This document shows, piece by piece, positions 45,561 to 55,279 of a stretch of DNA of 64,000 nt (its first letter is position 1; every line of letters starts with the position of its first letter). The DNA comes from Pseudomonas sp. EpS/L25 (lineage in GTDB: Bacteria; Pseudomonadota; Gammaproteobacteria; Pseudomonadales; Pseudomonadaceae), in the NCBI RefSeq assembly GCF_001512295.1, contig NZ_LNUP01000014.1, positions 87,857 through 151,856 of the forward strand. Direction: 5' to 3'. The notes under the pieces are model-generated. The model was not told the DNA's origin, searched no databases, and saw only the letters and a program-made list of their open reading frames with translations. Position numbers and translations under genes: made by a program.

Positions 45561-46504
45561 CGGACTTTCCTCCAGTCTTGGCGGGGATCGAAGGCCGCCC
45601 GCTCGGCCAGCTGGCGCCACAGCGCCTGGGTTGCTTCATCGCCCTTGGGCGGCATCACCACCTTGAGCAAGGCATGCAGATCGCCCTGCCCGTCCTTGCC
45701 GGCAAGGCCCTTGCCACGTACCCGCAGCCGCGCGCCGCTCTGGCTGCCGGCTGGAATGCTGAGCATGATCTGGCCATCCAAGGTGGGCACCTGCACCTTG
45801 GCGCCCAGAGCAGCCTCCCAGGGCGCGAGCGGCACGGTGACCACCAGGTCCTGGCCGTCCACGTCGAACAGGGGATGGGGCACCAGGCGGATGACCAGAT
45901 AGAGATCCCCCGCTTCCGCGCCGCCGATACCCGGCTCACCCTGGCCCTTCAGGCGAATGCGCTCGCCGTCGGTGCTGCCGGCGGGAATCTTGACGTTGAG
46001 CGTCTTGGTGGTCTCGCCGACGCGGCGGCCGAGCTCGTCGCGCTGCGGCAGGCTGAAGCTCAGCGGCTTGGTGCGGCCGGCCTGGCTCTCCTCGAGGAAC
46101 AGCGGCAGTTCCAGCTCGACGTCACGGCCGCGGCGGGCGAAGCCGCCGTGCTGCGAGCGCCCGGCGGCGCCGAACAGGGATTCGAAGAAGTCGGAGTAGT
46201 CCTCGCCGAAGCCGGCATGGGGATCGCTGTAGTCGGCACCCGAACCCGGTTGCCAGTCCGGCGGCACCTGGAAACGCTCGCCCTGCTGCTGATAGAGGCG
46301 TACCTGGTCGTACTCGGCGCGCTTGTGCGGATCGCGCAGCACGTCGTAGGCCTCGGCCACCTCCTTGAAGCGGGCCTCGGCATCGGCCTCCTTGCTCACA
46401 TCGGGGTGGTACTTGCGCGCCAACTTGCGATAGGCGGTCTTGAGGGTCTTGTCGTCGACGTCGGGGGCGACGCCAAGCACCTCGTAGTAGTCCTTGAAGT
46501 CCAT
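45557..46504 (-). CDS. cbpA: DnaJ-like co-chaperone CbpA
   Basis: A 315-residue Hsp40. The J domain covers residues 1-70 with the HPD motif at 33-35 (KYHPDVS). There is a Gly/Phe-rich linker (about 75-130) and two beta-sandwich substrate domains without a zinc finger, the class II CbpA layout. It stimulates DnaK and, in E. coli, binds curved DNA; CbpM, encoded downstream, blocks it. The MITE-like repeat A2 lies 25 bp upstream of its start, in its promoter region. Confidence 0.95.
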   Translation of the reverse strand: MDFKDYYEVLGVAPDVDDKTLKTAYRKLARKYHPDVSKEADAEARFKEVAEAYDVLRDPHKRAEYDQVRLYQQQGERFQVPPDWQPGSGADYSDPHAGFGEDYSDFFESLFGAAGRSQHGGFARRGRDVELELPLFLEESQAGRTKPLSFSLPQRDELGRRVGETTKTLNVKIPAGSTDGERIRLKGQGEPGIGGAEAGDLYLVIRLVPHPLFDVDGQDLVVTVPLAPWEAALGAKVQVPTLDGQIMLSIPAGSQSGARLRVRGKGLAGKDGQGDLHALLKVVMPPKGDEATQALWRQLAERAAFDPRQDWRKVR

Positions 46505-46528
46505 TGCGGTCTCCAGCAGCGGTTCCCT

Positions 46529-46691
46529 AATGTGGTGCTTCAGAGGTTCGCACCAGAGTTGGCGAGTGATTTTTGCCCTTGGGCTAGGCGCCGCGACGAG
46601 TCATAGCAGGGCTATGGCGAGGAGTGGCAAAGAAGTCCAGGAGTAAAAAGCGCCGCCAAGATTGTGCAGTTAACTTCTAAAGTACCGTACT
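46529..46691. mobile_element. MITE-like inverted-repeat element, copy A2
   Basis: A 163-bp inverse-oriented relative of copy A1. The left end AATGTGGTGCTTCAGA matches the A1 terminus well; the right end (TTCTAAAGTACCGTACT) is diverged. The core, including GGGCTATGGCGAGGAGTGGC, is identical to A1. It lies in the divergent-free 226-bp gap between cbpA (start) and zntB (end), so it may carry part of the cbpA promoter. Confidence 0.7.
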
Positions 46692-46730
46692 GAAGACCGC
46701 GGCCTGCCCCCGGGGGTTGCATGCAGCCCA

Positions 46731-47738
46731 TCAGTCGCCGCGCTTGCGGAACGCCCACGTGCCGGCCAGTACCGTGAAGGTGGCCACCAGCGCCACCAGG
46801 ATCCAGAAGCCATGGGGCGAGCTGGCCAGGGGAATGCCGCCGACGTTCATGCCGAAGAAGCCGGCGATGATGTTGATAGGCAGGGCCAGCACCGTGACCA
46901 GGGTCAGGGTGAACAGGGTGCGGTTGGTCTGCTCGGCGGAGGCGGCGGCGATCTCTTCCTGCAGCAGCTTGAGCCGCTCCACCAGGGCGGCGAGGTCGTC
47001 CAGCACCCGGTCGAATTCCTCGGTGGCCTCGCGCAGGGTCTGGATGTCGTCGCGTCGCAGCCAGGCCGGCGGCCGGTTGAGCAGCCGCAGCAGGGAGCCC
47101 GGCTCCAGGGCGAGCAGGCGCTGCAGACGCACCAGGGCACGTCTCAGGCTGCCCAGTTCGGCGCGACTGGCGGCCAGCCGCTGGGACAGCAGCCGATCCT
47201 CGATGGCATCCACCTTGACCGTGGTGTCACGGATGATGCCGGTGAGCACATCGGCCTGATCGCGCAGGAGGTGCACCAGCAGTTCCAGGGTCGAGCCGAA
47301 GCCCTCGCCGCGGCGTACCGCATGGCGCAGGCGATCCACCGAGCGCAGTGGCTGGGCCCGGGCGGTCACCAGCAGCCCCGGCCGGGCGCAGGCCCAGAGG
47401 GTGGCGACGTCCACCGAGACCTGGCCGTAGGCGAGGGTCACGTCGTTCACCACCCCGAGCAGGGTATCGTCGGCCGGCTCCAGGCGAGTCGAATGGGAGC
47501 CGGCGTGCAGGGATTCGAAGAATTCCTCGGGCAGCCCCAGGTGCTCGCGCATCCAGCGTTCGGCGGCGGCGTGGGCCAGGTTGAAATGCAGCCAGCGGAA
47601 GCCGCCCTCTTCCGCCTCCCAGGGATCTTCCGGGGCCATGGTCAGGGCGTGGCCGGGCTGACCGGAGGTGAAGTGATAGGCATAGAGCAGCCCCAGCCGT
47701 TCGGCGGCCGGATGCAGGGGGATCAGCGTATTGGTCAT
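46731..47738 (-). CDS. zntB: ZntB-type zinc transporter (CorA family)
   Basis: A 335-residue 2-TM-GxN metal transporter: large cytosolic N-terminal domain, long helical stalk, and two C-terminal helices with GFFGMNVGGIP between them (GMN selectivity motif). The GIP rather than EFMP continuation and overall style favour ZntB (zinc) over CorA (magnesium). The ATG at 47738 (MTNTLIPLHPA) was chosen. A B-family repeat lies upstream. Confidence 0.88.
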   Translation of the reverse strand: MTNTLIPLHPAAERLGLLYAYHFTSGQPGHALTMAPEDPWEAEEGGFRWLHFNLAHAAAERWMREHLGLPEEFFESLHAGSHSTRLEPADDTLLGVVNDVTLAYGQVSVDVATLWACARPGLLVTARAQPLRSVDRLRHAVRRGEGFGSTLELLVHLLRDQADVLTGIIRDTTVKVDAIEDRLLSQRLAASRAELGSLRRALVRLQRLLALEPGSLLRLLNRPPAWLRRDDIQTLREATEEFDRVLDDLAALVERLKLLQEEIAAASAEQTNRTLFTLTLVTVLALPINIIAGFFGMNVGGIPLASSPHGFWILVALVATFTVLAGTWAFRKRGD

Positions 47739-47773
47739 GGCTACCTGCAAAGGGACGCGACATCAGGGCTCTT

Positions 47774-47918
47774 TAAGAGCCTGTTCAAAGTCTGCTGCGC
47801 GTCGGCCAAACAGCGTTGAAAACGCCCTCGGATGCTCATTTACCCTTCGTAAATTCCGCTTCCTCAGCCCTTTTCGCCTTGTTTGGCTCTAGCTCGCGAG
47901 ACTATGAACAGGCTCTTA
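47774..47918. repeat. Inverted-repeat-ended dispersed element, copy B3 (145 bp)
   Basis: Ends TAAGAGCCTGTTCAAAGTCT (47774-47793) and the complement of AGACTATGAACAGGCTCTTA (47899-47918) match in 19 of 20 positions. The interior contains GCGTTGAAAACGC and, on the other strand, AAGGGTAAATGAGCAT, shared with B1. It fills the gap between zntB start and lysS end. Confidence 0.75.
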
Positions 47919-47970
47919 GCAGGTCCGGATGAACCTTTGATGACAGAGCCCCGGTCGGCAGGAGCCAGCG

Positions 47971-47990
47971 GCGCCCCCGGACGGGGGCGC
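47971..47990 (-). terminator. Hairpin after lysS
   Basis: An 8-bp stem GCGCCCCC/GGGGGCGC with a GGAC loop begins five bases beyond the lysS stop on the minus strand. It lacks a T-tract, so it is terminator-like rather than a proven intrinsic terminator. Confidence 0.5.
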
Positions 47991-47995
47991 AACGC

Positions 47996-49498
47996 TTATT
48001 GCGGACGCATGTGCGGGAAGAGGATGACGTCGCGGATCGACGGCGAGTTGGTCAGCAGCATCACCAGGCGGTCGATGCCGATACCTTCGCCGGCGGTGGG
48101 CGGCATGCCGTATTCCAGGGCGTTGATGAAATCGGCGTCGTAGTGCATGGCCTCGTCGTCACCGGCGTCCTTTTCCTGGACCTGCAGCATGAAGCGCTCG
48201 GCCTGGTCCTCGGCGTCGTTGAGCTCGGAGTAGGCATTGGCGATCTCGCGGCCGCCGATGAACAGCTCGAAGCGGTCGGTGACGCTGGGATTGTCGTCGT
48301 TGCGACGGGCCAGCGGCGAAACCTCGAAGGGGTATTCGGTGATGAAGTGCGGCTGTTCCAGCTTGCTCTCCACCAGCTCCTCGAAAATCATCACCTGCAG
48401 CTTGCCCAGGCCTTCGTGGCCGAGCACCTTGGCGCCAGCCTTCTTGGCGATGGCACGGGCCTTCTCGACATCGTTGAGGTCGGCCGCGGTGAGGTCCGGG
48501 TTGTATTTGAGGATGGAGTCGTACACCGACAGGCGCACGAAGGGCTCGCCGAAATGGAAGACCTTGTCGCCATAGGGCACGTCGGTGGTGCCGAGCACGG
48601 CCATGGCCAGTTCGCGGAACAGTTCCTCGGTGAGGTCCATGTTGTCGCGATAGTCGGCGTAGGCCTGGTAGAACTCGAGCATGGTGAACTCGGGGTTGTG
48701 CCGGGTCGAGACGCCTTCGTTACGGAAGTTGCGGTTGATCTCGAAGACCTTCTCGAAGCCACCCACCACCAGGCGCTTGAGGTACAGCTCCGGCGCGATA
48801 CGCAGGAACATGGCCAGGTCCAGGGCGTTGTGGTGGGTCTCGAAGGGCTTGGCCGCCGCGCCGCCGGGGATGGTTTGCAGCATGGGGGTTTCCACTTCGA
48901 GGAAACCACGCTCCATGAGGAAGCGACGGATATGGGCGATGACCTGGGAACGCACGCGGAAGGTCTGGCGCACCTCTTCGTTGACGATCAGGTCGACGTA
49001 ACGCTGGCGATAGCGCAGTTCGGTGTCGGTCAGGCCGTGGTGCTTGTCGGGCAGCGGGCGCAGCGACTTGGTCAGCAGGCGCACGTCGTTCATGTAGACG
49101 TAGAGATCGCCCTTGCCGGAACGGGCCAGGGTGCCCTCGGTGGCGATGATGTCACCCAGGTCCCAGGTCTTGATCGCTTCCAGGGTCTCGGCCGGCAGAG
49201 TCTTGCGGTCGACATAGACCTGGATGCGCCCGCTTCCGTCCTGCAGCACCATGAAGGCACCGCGGTTGAGCATGATGCGGCCGGCCACCTTGACCTTGAT
49301 GCCCGCGGCTTCCAGCTCTTCCTTGGTCTTGTCGGCGTACTGCTTCTGCAGGTCACCGGCCAGGCTGTCGCGACGGAAGTCGTTGGGGAAGGGAATGGCC
49401 TGCTGGTCACGCAGCGCGGAGAGCTTTTCCTTGCGCTGGGCGATCAGCTTGTTGTCTTCCTGTTCCTGGGCTTGCGGGTCTAGGGATTGTTCGCTCAT
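47996..49498 (-). CDS. lysS: Lysyl-tRNA synthetase (class II)
   Basis: A 500-residue synthetase charging tRNA-Lys. N-terminal OB-fold anticodon-binding domain (about 60-150), class II core with motif 2 ([18 protein letters not shown]) and motif 3 ([13 protein letters not shown], near 475-490). Length normal. It follows prfB on the same strand as in E. coli (prfB-lysS), separated here by a REP pair. Confidence 0.98.
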   Translation of the reverse strand: MSEQSLDPQAQEQEDNKLIAQRKEKLSALRDQQAIPFPNDFRRDSLAGDLQKQYADKTKEELEAAGIKVKVAGRIMLNRGAFMVLQDGSGRIQVYVDRKTLPAETLEAIKTWDLGDIIATEGTLARSGKGDLYVYMNDVRLLTKSLRPLPDKHHGLTDTELRYRQRYVDLIVNEEVRQTFRVRSQVIAHIRRFLMERGFLEVETPMLQTIPGGAAAKPFETHHNALDLAMFLRIAPELYLKRLVVGGFEKVFEINRNFRNEGVSTRHNPEFTMLEFYQAYADYRDNMDLTEELFRELAMAVLGTTDVPYGDKVFHFGEPFVRLSVYDSILKYNPDLTAADLNDVEKARAIAKKAGAKVLGHEGLGKLQVMIFEELVESKLEQPHFITEYPFEVSPLARRNDDNPSVTDRFELFIGGREIANAYSELNDAEDQAERFMLQVQEKDAGDDEAMHYDADFINALEYGMPPTAGEGIGIDRLVMLLTNSPSIRDVILFPHMRPQ

Positions 49499-49525
49499 GT
49501 CTATTGTTTACCTGGGGTAGCTGAC

Positions 49526-49599
49526 CGTAGGAGCGGCCCATGGCCGCGATAGAGCTTTATCGCGGCCGTGGCGGTGCGCCGATGCGACCGCTCCTACAG
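49526..49599. repeat. REP pair between prfB and lysS
   Basis: CGTAGGAGCGGCCCATGGCC and onward (49526-49550) faces the inverted unit ATCGCGGCCG...CCGCTCCTACAG (49559-49599), the latter extended by an insertion. It lies in the 112-bp spacer of the prfB-lysS operon, so readthrough RNA would form a long hairpin. Confidence 0.8.
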
Positions 49600-49610
49600 G
49601 AGATGATGGA

Positions 49611-50706
49611 TTAAACGCCCTGCTTGAGGCTGGCTTCGAGGTATTCGTCCAGATCGCCGTCGAGCACCTTGTCGCAATCGCTGCGTTCCACGCCGGTGCG
49701 CAGATCCTTGATCCGCGAGGCGTCGAGCACATAGGAGCGAATCTGGTGGCCCCAGCCGATATCGGACTTGGAGTCTTCCAGCGCCTGGGAGGCGGCGTTG
49801 CGCTTCTGCATCTCCAGCTCGTACAGCTTGGCCCGCAGCATCTTCATGGCGGTATCTCGGTTGGCGTGCTGGGAGCGCTCGTTCTGGCAGGCCACCACGG
49901 TGTTGGTGGGCACGTGGGTGATCCGCACCGCGGAGTCGGTGGTGTTCACGTGCTGACCACCGGCACCCGAGGAGCGGTAGGTGTCGACGCGCAGGTCGGA
50001 CGGATTGATCTCGATGTCGATGTTGTCGTCGATCTCGGGGGAGACGAACACCGCGGTGAAGGAGGTGTGGCGCCGGTTGCCCGAGTCGAAGGGACTCTTG
50101 CGCACCAGGCGGTGCACGCCGATCTCGGTACGCAGCCAGCCGAAGGCGTATTCGCCCTTGATGTGCACGGTGGCGCCCTTGATGCCGGCGACCTCGCCTT
50201 CGGACAGTTCGACGATCTCGGCGCTGAAGCCATGCTGGTCGGCCCAGCGCAGGTACATGCGCAAGAGCATGTTGGCCCAGTCCTGGGCCTCGGTGCCGCC
50301 GGAGCCGGCCTGGATGTCCAGGTAGCAGTTGTTGGGGTCCATCTCGCCGCTGAACATGCGGCGGAATTCCAGCTTCTCGAGGATGCCGCGCAGGCGCTCC
50401 ACCTCGGCCGCCACGTCATCGACCGCACCCTGGTCTTCCTCTTCGGCGGCCATTTCCAGCAGGTCGCTGGCATCGGCCAGGCCACCGGTCAGCTCGTCCA
50501 GGGTACCGACCACCTGGGCCAGCTGGGCGCGCTCGCGGCCGAGGTTCTGGGCGTACTCGGGCTTGTTCCAGACATTGGGGTCTTCGAGCTCACGCTCGAC
50601 TTCGACCAGACGATCCTTTTTCAGATCGTAGTCAAAGATACCCCCGAATGGTCTGGGTACGGCTGGAGAGGTCCTTGATGCTGGTGACGATCGGGTTGAT
50701 TTCCAT
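49611..50706 (-). CDS. prfB: Peptide chain release factor 2 with programmed +1 frameshift
   Basis: RF2 terminates translation at UGA and UAA. The frame from ATG 50706 runs 24 codons ([24 protein letters not shown]) to an in-frame TGA (50634-50632). The shift site CTT TGA C, with a GGGGGT Shine-Dalgarno-like stretch before it, moves ribosomes +1, giving a 364-residue protein. Stop-recognition tripeptide SPF at 204-206 and GGQ at 249-251 are present. The shift is autoregulatory: low RF2 favours frameshifting. The gene is intact, not a pseudogene. Confidence 0.98.
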
Positions 50707-50807
50707 GGGGGAAACACTCGCGAGAAAAGCTGTGGAAAAGCTCGCGAGTATAACCCAATCGGCGGCGAAACTCAGAGTGCGACGGGGTTTCGCCGTCCGT
50801 GGGCTGC

Positions 50808-52430
50808 TCAATCGGCATCGAGGTCGCGGTGGCGGGTTTCCGGCAGGCAGAAGAGCCCCACCAACAGGCTGACGCCGGTGATCAGCACCGGGTACCAGAG
50901 ACCATAGAAGATGTCGCCGGTATAGACCACCAGGGCAAAGGACACCGTCGGCAGGAAGCCGCCGAACCAGCCATTGCCGATGTGGTACGGCAGCGACATC
51001 GAGGTGTAGCGGATGCGCGTGGGGAACAGCTCCACCATCAGCGCCGCCAGGGGTCCGTAGCAGAGGGTGGCGATCAGGATCAGGGCGAAGATCACCGCCA
51101 CCACCATGGGCTTGTTGACCTGTGCGGGATCGGCCTTGGCCGGATAGCCGGCGGCCTGCACCGCGGCGCGCAGGGTCGGCTCGTCGTAGCCGACGATCAG
51201 CTTGTCACCGACGCTGACCTGCACGGTATCGCCCGGCGCCGCCGCCACGCTGCGATAGGGCAGGCCACTCTTGGCCAGCAGCGTCTTGACCCGGTCGCAG
51301 GGACTGTCGAAGCGGGCCTTGCCTACCGGATCGAACTGGAAGGTGCAGGTGGCCGGATCGGCGGTCACCACGATGGGCGCCTGTTGGCTGGCCTGGTAGA
51401 TCTGCGGATTGGCGTAGTGGGTCAGGGCCTTGAACAGCGGAAAGTAGAGCACCGTCGCCAGCAGCAGGCCGAGCATCAGGATCGGCTTGCGGCCGATCCT
51501 GTCCGACAGCCAGCCGGCAATGACGAAGAAGGGCGCGCCGAGGATGACGCTGACGATCAACAGGTTGTTGGCCAGCAGCGGATCCAGCTTGAGGGTCTGG
51601 GTAAGGAAGAACATCACGTAGAACTGCGCGAGGTAAAAGGTCACCGCCTGGCCGCCGTTGATGCTGAACAGGGCGATCAGCACCACCTTGAGGTTGCTCC
51701 AGTTGGTGAAGGAATCGCGGATCGGTGCCTTGCTCTGCTTGCCTTCGGCCTTCATGCGCAGGAAGGCCGGGGACTCATGCATCGACAGCCGAATCCAGGT
51801 GGAGATGGCCAGGAGGAAGATCGACAGCAGGAACGGCAGGCGCCAGCCCCAGACCTCGAACTGATCGCCGGTCAGGTAGCGGCAGACCAGGATCACCACC
51901 AGCGACAGCAACAGGCCCAGGGTCGCGGTGGATTGCAGCCAGCTGGTGTGGGCGCCGCGCTTGCCGGGCGGCGCGTGCTCGGCGATGTAGGTGGCGGCGC
52001 CGCCGTATTCGCCGCCCAGGGCCAGGCCCTGCAGGAGGCGCAGCACCACCAGGATGATGGGCGCGGCCACGCCGATGCTGGCGTAGGTGGGCAGCAGCCC
52101 GACGCCGAAGGTGGCGATGCCCATGAGGATGATGGTGGCGAGGAAGGTGTACTTGCGCCCGACCAGATCGCCCAGGCGCCCGAACACCAGGGCGCCGAAG
52201 GGCCGTACCACGAAGCCGGCGGCGAACGCCAGCAGGGCGAAGATGAAGGCGGTGGTGTCGTTGACCCCGGCGAAGAACTGCTTGCTGATCACCGCCGCCA
52301 GGGCACCATAGAGAAAGAAGTCGTACCACTCGAAGACGGTCCCCAGGGACGAGGCGAAGATCACCTTGCGTTCTTCACGGCGGCTGGTGGCCGCGGAGGG
52401 TTGCACCCGGGGTTGGGCATAGTCTGACAT
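50808..52430 (-). CDS. MFS metabolite:proton symporter (MHS family) with a large loop domain
   Basis: A 540-residue 12-helix permease. MHS hallmarks: VFEWYDFFLYG near the N-terminus, GRLGDLVGRKYTFL and LLQGLALGGEYGGAATYIAE. Around residues 335-435, between transmembrane segments, lies an extra hydrophilic stretch of about 100 residues with two cysteines (DPATCTFQF, DSPCDRVKTLL). The substrate is an organic acid or osmolyte; which one cannot be told. Likely independent of prfB, 102 bp away. Confidence 0.88.
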   Translation of the reverse strand: MSDYAQPRVQPSAATSRREERKVIFASSLGTVFEWYDFFLYGALAAVISKQFFAGVNDTTAFIFALLAFAAGFVVRPFGALVFGRLGDLVGRKYTFLATIILMGIATFGVGLLPTYASIGVAAPIILVVLRLLQGLALGGEYGGAATYIAEHAPPGKRGAHTSWLQSTATLGLLLSLVVILVCRYLTGDQFEVWGWRLPFLLSIFLLAISTWIRLSMHESPAFLRMKAEGKQSKAPIRDSFTNWSNLKVVLIALFSINGGQAVTFYLAQFYVMFFLTQTLKLDPLLANNLLIVSVILGAPFFVIAGWLSDRIGRKPILMLGLLLATVLYFPLFKALTHYANPQIYQASQQAPIVVTADPATCTFQFDPVGKARFDSPCDRVKTLLAKSGLPYRSVAAAPGDTVQVSVGDKLIVGYDEPTLRAAVQAAGYPAKADPAQVNKPMVVAVIFALILIATLCYGPLAALMVELFPTRIRYTSMSLPYHIGNGWFGGFLPTVSFALVVYTGDIFYGLWYPVLITGVSLLVGLFCLPETRHRDLDAD

Positions 52431-52538
52431 CGCACGTTCTCCTGGCCCGGGAGCGCCGGGCTGATTGTTGTTATGGGCGACAGCTACTACGGTGGAAACG
52501 GCGGAAGGCCCGCCGCCGGTGAAGCCGGCTGGACGAAG

Positions 52539-54212
52539 CTAGGCGGCCGAGACCGCGCTGGCCCGGGCCACTGCGGCGGGCAGCTCGTGACTGCCCTGCT
52601 CCCGCGCCTCGGCCAGCATGAAGGTGGCCGCCTGCTCGGCGATCATCAGGGTCGGCGAACAGCTGTTGCCCGAGACCAGGGTGGGCATGATGGAGGCGTC
52701 GGCCACCCGCAGCCCCGGAATGCCATGCACCCGCAGGCGCGCATCGACCACGGCGTCGACGTCCTGCCCCATGCGGCAGGTGCCGGAGGGATGGAAGATG
52801 GTGGTGCCTATGGCGCCCGCCGCCTGCTGCAACTCATCTTCGGCCTGGTAGGCCGGTCCCGGCAGGTATTCCTCGGGCCGATAGGCGGCCAGGGCCGGCG
52901 CGGCGACGATGCGCCGGGTCAGGCGGATCGCATCCGCAGCCACCTTGAGATCCTCCGGCGCACTGAGGTAGCGCGGCTGGATCAATGGCGCGGCCTGGGG
53001 ATCGGCGCTACGGATGACCACCTGGCCGCGACTGGCCGGCCGCAGGTTGCACACCGAGGCGGTAAAGGCGGGGAAGCCATGCAGCGGCTCGCCGAAGCGC
53101 TCCAGCGACAGCGGTTGCACGTGGTATTGCAGGTTGGCCGAGGGTTGCCCTGGATCGGAACGAGCGAAGGCACCGAGCTGACTGGGCGCCATGGCCAGGG
53201 GGCCGCTGCGCCGCCAGAGATATTCGAGCCCCATGCCCAGCTTGCCCCAGAGGCTGCCGGCCAGGGCATTGAGGGTCGGCACGCCGTGCACCCGATAGAT
53301 CAGTCGCAATTGCAGGTGGTCCTGCAGATTGCCGCCCACCCCTTCCAAGCGATGCCGGACACCGATGCCCAGGCCTTCGAGCAGCGTCCGCGGCCCGATG
53401 CCGGAGCGCTGCAACAGCGTTGGCGAGCCTATGGCGCCGGCGCAGAGCACGATCTCCCGCCGCGCCACCAGCCGCTGCGGCTCGGCCTGGCCCGGCAGGC
53501 GTGCCAGTACCGCCCGCGCCCTGCCCTCCTCCAGCAGCACCCGCTCCACCTCGGCACCGGTCAGCACCTCGAGATTGGTACGCTGGCGGATCGGCTTGAG
53601 AAAGGCCTTGGCCGCGGTCCAGCGCACGCCATTGCGCTGATTGACCTGGAAGTAGCCGCAGCCTTCGTTGTCGCCGGTATTGAAGTCCTCCACCGGTGCG
53701 ATGCCGGTTTCGTTCGCGGCACTGCGGAAGGCATCGAGCAAGGTCCAGTGCAGCCGCTGACGCTCCACCCGCCATTCGCCCCCGGCGCCATGAAAGGCCG
53801 CGGCACCATCGCAATGATCCTCCATGCGCTTGAACAGCGGCAGCACGTCCTGCCAGGCCCAGCCGGGATTGCCGGCGGCGGCCCAGCCATCGTAGTCACG
53901 GGCCTGGCCGCGCATATAGATCATGCCGTTGATGGAGGAGCAGCCGCCGAGCACCCGGCCGCGCGGATAGTTGAGCGCCCGGCCGCCCAGCCCTTCTTCC
54001 ACCTCGGTCTTGAAGCACCAGTCGGTGCGCGGATTGCCGATGCAGAACAGATAGCCGACCGGGATATGGATCCAGGGATGGTTGTCGCGCCCACCGGCTT
54101 CCAGCAGCAGTACGCGATGGCCCGGATCGGCTGACAGGCGATTGGCCAGCAGGCAGCCGGCCGGGCCGGCACCAACGATGATGAAGTCATATTCCTGAGC
54201 GGAACCGGGCAT
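52539..54212 (-). CDS. GMC-family choline dehydrogenase-like flavoenzyme
   Basis: A 557-residue FAD alcohol dehydrogenase. Seen: FIIVGAGPAGCLLANRLS, GMC signature 1 (YPRGRVLGGCSSINGMIYMRG), signature 2 (GAIGSPTLLQRSGIGP) and catalytic HPSGTCRMG. The second catalytic position, usually Asn in GNTNAPT, reads GNSCSPT here (Cys). The ATG at 54212 has AGGA six bases upstream; ATG 54218 is too close to it. Divergent from a LysR gene. Substrate unknown, a primary alcohol likely; no betaine aldehyde dehydrogenase is near. Confidence 0.9.
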   Translation of the reverse strand: MPGSAQEYDFIIVGAGPAGCLLANRLSADPGHRVLLLEAGGRDNHPWIHIPVGYLFCIGNPRTDWCFKTEVEEGLGGRALNYPRGRVLGGCSSINGMIYMRGQARDYDGWAAAGNPGWAWQDVLPLFKRMEDHCDGAAAFHGAGGEWRVERQRLHWTLLDAFRSAANETGIAPVEDFNTGDNEGCGYFQVNQRNGVRWTAAKAFLKPIRQRTNLEVLTGAEVERVLLEEGRARAVLARLPGQAEPQRLVARREIVLCAGAIGSPTLLQRSGIGPRTLLEGLGIGVRHRLEGVGGNLQDHLQLRLIYRVHGVPTLNALAGSLWGKLGMGLEYLWRRSGPLAMAPSQLGAFARSDPGQPSANLQYHVQPLSLERFGEPLHGFPAFTASVCNLRPASRGQVVIRSADPQAAPLIQPRYLSAPEDLKVAADAIRLTRRIVAAPALAAYRPEEYLPGPAYQAEDELQQAAGAIGTTIFHPSGTCRMGQDVDAVVDARLRVHGIPGLRVADASIMPTLVSGNSCSPTLMIAEQAATFMLAEAREQGSHELPAAVARASAVSAA

Positions 54213-54294
54213 GACCATTCCTCGCTTTTTTGTTGTTGTGGCTCCTATCCTAGTGTGGTCATCCGCGAACAGCAGTCGCCGAAAACGGGCAACG

Positions 54295-54314
54295 GCTGTG
54301 CAGTTCTGCACAGC
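54295..54314. promoter_or_regulatory. Perfect palindrome in the GMC/LysR divergent promoter
   Basis: GCTGTGCAG (54295-54303), TT, CTGCACAGC (54306-54314) is a 20-bp perfect inverted repeat midway between the divergent GMC and lysR genes. It is a natural candidate for the LysR-binding site. Confidence 0.65.
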
Positions 54315-54355
54315 TCCCTGGAGACGGCCGGCTAGACCAGAACAAGAGAGGCGGC

Positions 54356-55261
54356 ATGTTCGACTGGAACGATCTGCGCGTTTTTCTGGAGGTGCAGCGC
54401 CATGGCCGGTTGCTGACCGCCGCCCGTCGTCTGGGCGTCAGCCACGCCACCGTGTCTCGCCACCTGGAGGCGCTGGAACGCGCCCTGGGCAGCCAGTTGC
54501 TGGTACAGCAGGCCAGCGGCTACCAGCTCACCCCGGCGGGCCAGGCCCTGCTGGCCCACGCCCAGGCGATGGAGGAAGCGGCGCTATTGGCCCAGGAGGC
54601 GGTGACCCAGAGGCTCAATCCGTTGGGCCACGTCCGGGTAGGGGTGACCGAGGGGCTGGGAACGGGCTTCCTGGCCAAACGCCTGGGCGGTCTACTCAGG
54701 AGCTATCCCGGTCTCGAAGTGGAGCTGGTGTCGGTACCGCGCTTCGTCAGCGTCACCAACCGCGAAGCGGACATCGCCATCACCCTGGAAAGACCCACTG
54801 CCGAAGGTCTGATCGGCCGGCGGCTGACACCCTACCGTCTGCGGTTCTATGCCAGCCGCGCCTATCTGGACCGGGCAGCGCCCCTGGATGCCCAGGCCGA
54901 TCTGGGCGAGCAGACCTTCATCGGTTATGTCGACGATCTGCTGTTCTGCCGCGAATTGCAGTTCATCCAGGGGCTCTGCCCCGATCCGCGCATCGTCTTT
55001 CGCAGCACCAGCGTCATCGCCCAACGCGAGGCAGCCTGCGCGGGTGTCGGTCTTGCCGTGTTGCCTTGCTATCTGGTTGACCAGGACAGCGCACTGGAAT
55101 GCGTGCTGCCAGCACGCTCCTTCACCCGCGAATACTGGATCTCGACCCACCGGGAGTTGCACCGCTCCGCGCGCCTGCGCGTGGTCTGGGATTTCCTGCT
55201 GCAGCTCTGCGCCAGGGAGCGGGCCCTGCTACTGGGTGAGGCGCCCCCGGCCGATGCCTGA
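54356..55261 (+). CDS. LysR-family regulator
   Basis: A 301-residue LTTR: HTH in RLLTAARRLGVSHATVSRHLEALERALGSQLLVQQ, effector domain with RLNPLGHVRVGVTEGLGTGF. Its divergent neighbour is the GMC flavoenzyme, with a palindrome between, so it probably controls that gene. Its 3' end faces the TerB-like gene, 18 bp apart. Confidence 0.9.
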   Translation: MFDWNDLRVFLEVQRHGRLLTAARRLGVSHATVSRHLEALERALGSQLLVQQASGYQLTPAGQALLAHAQAMEEAALLAQEAVTQRLNPLGHVRVGVTEGLGTGFLAKRLGGLLRSYPGLEVELVSVPRFVSVTNREADIAITLERPTAEGLIGRRLTPYRLRFYASRAYLDRAAPLDAQADLGEQTFIGYVDDLLFCRELQFIQGLCPDPRIVFRSTSVIAQREAACAGVGLAVLPCYLVDQDSALECVLPARSFTREYWISTHRELHRSARLRVVWDFLLQLCARERALLLGEAPPADA

Positions 55262-55279
55262 CCCACTGCGGATCACTCC

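Noticed and set aside
44592-45902. 436-residue plus-strand ORF crossing the repeat-filled gap
   Set aside because: Its sequence is translated REP and hairpin repeats, then antisense to cbpM and cbpA; no domain or ribosome-binding site.
50632-50634. In-frame TGA in prfB as evidence of a pseudogene
   Set aside because: It is the conserved RF2 frameshift site, and the +1 frame continues with all RF2 motifs.
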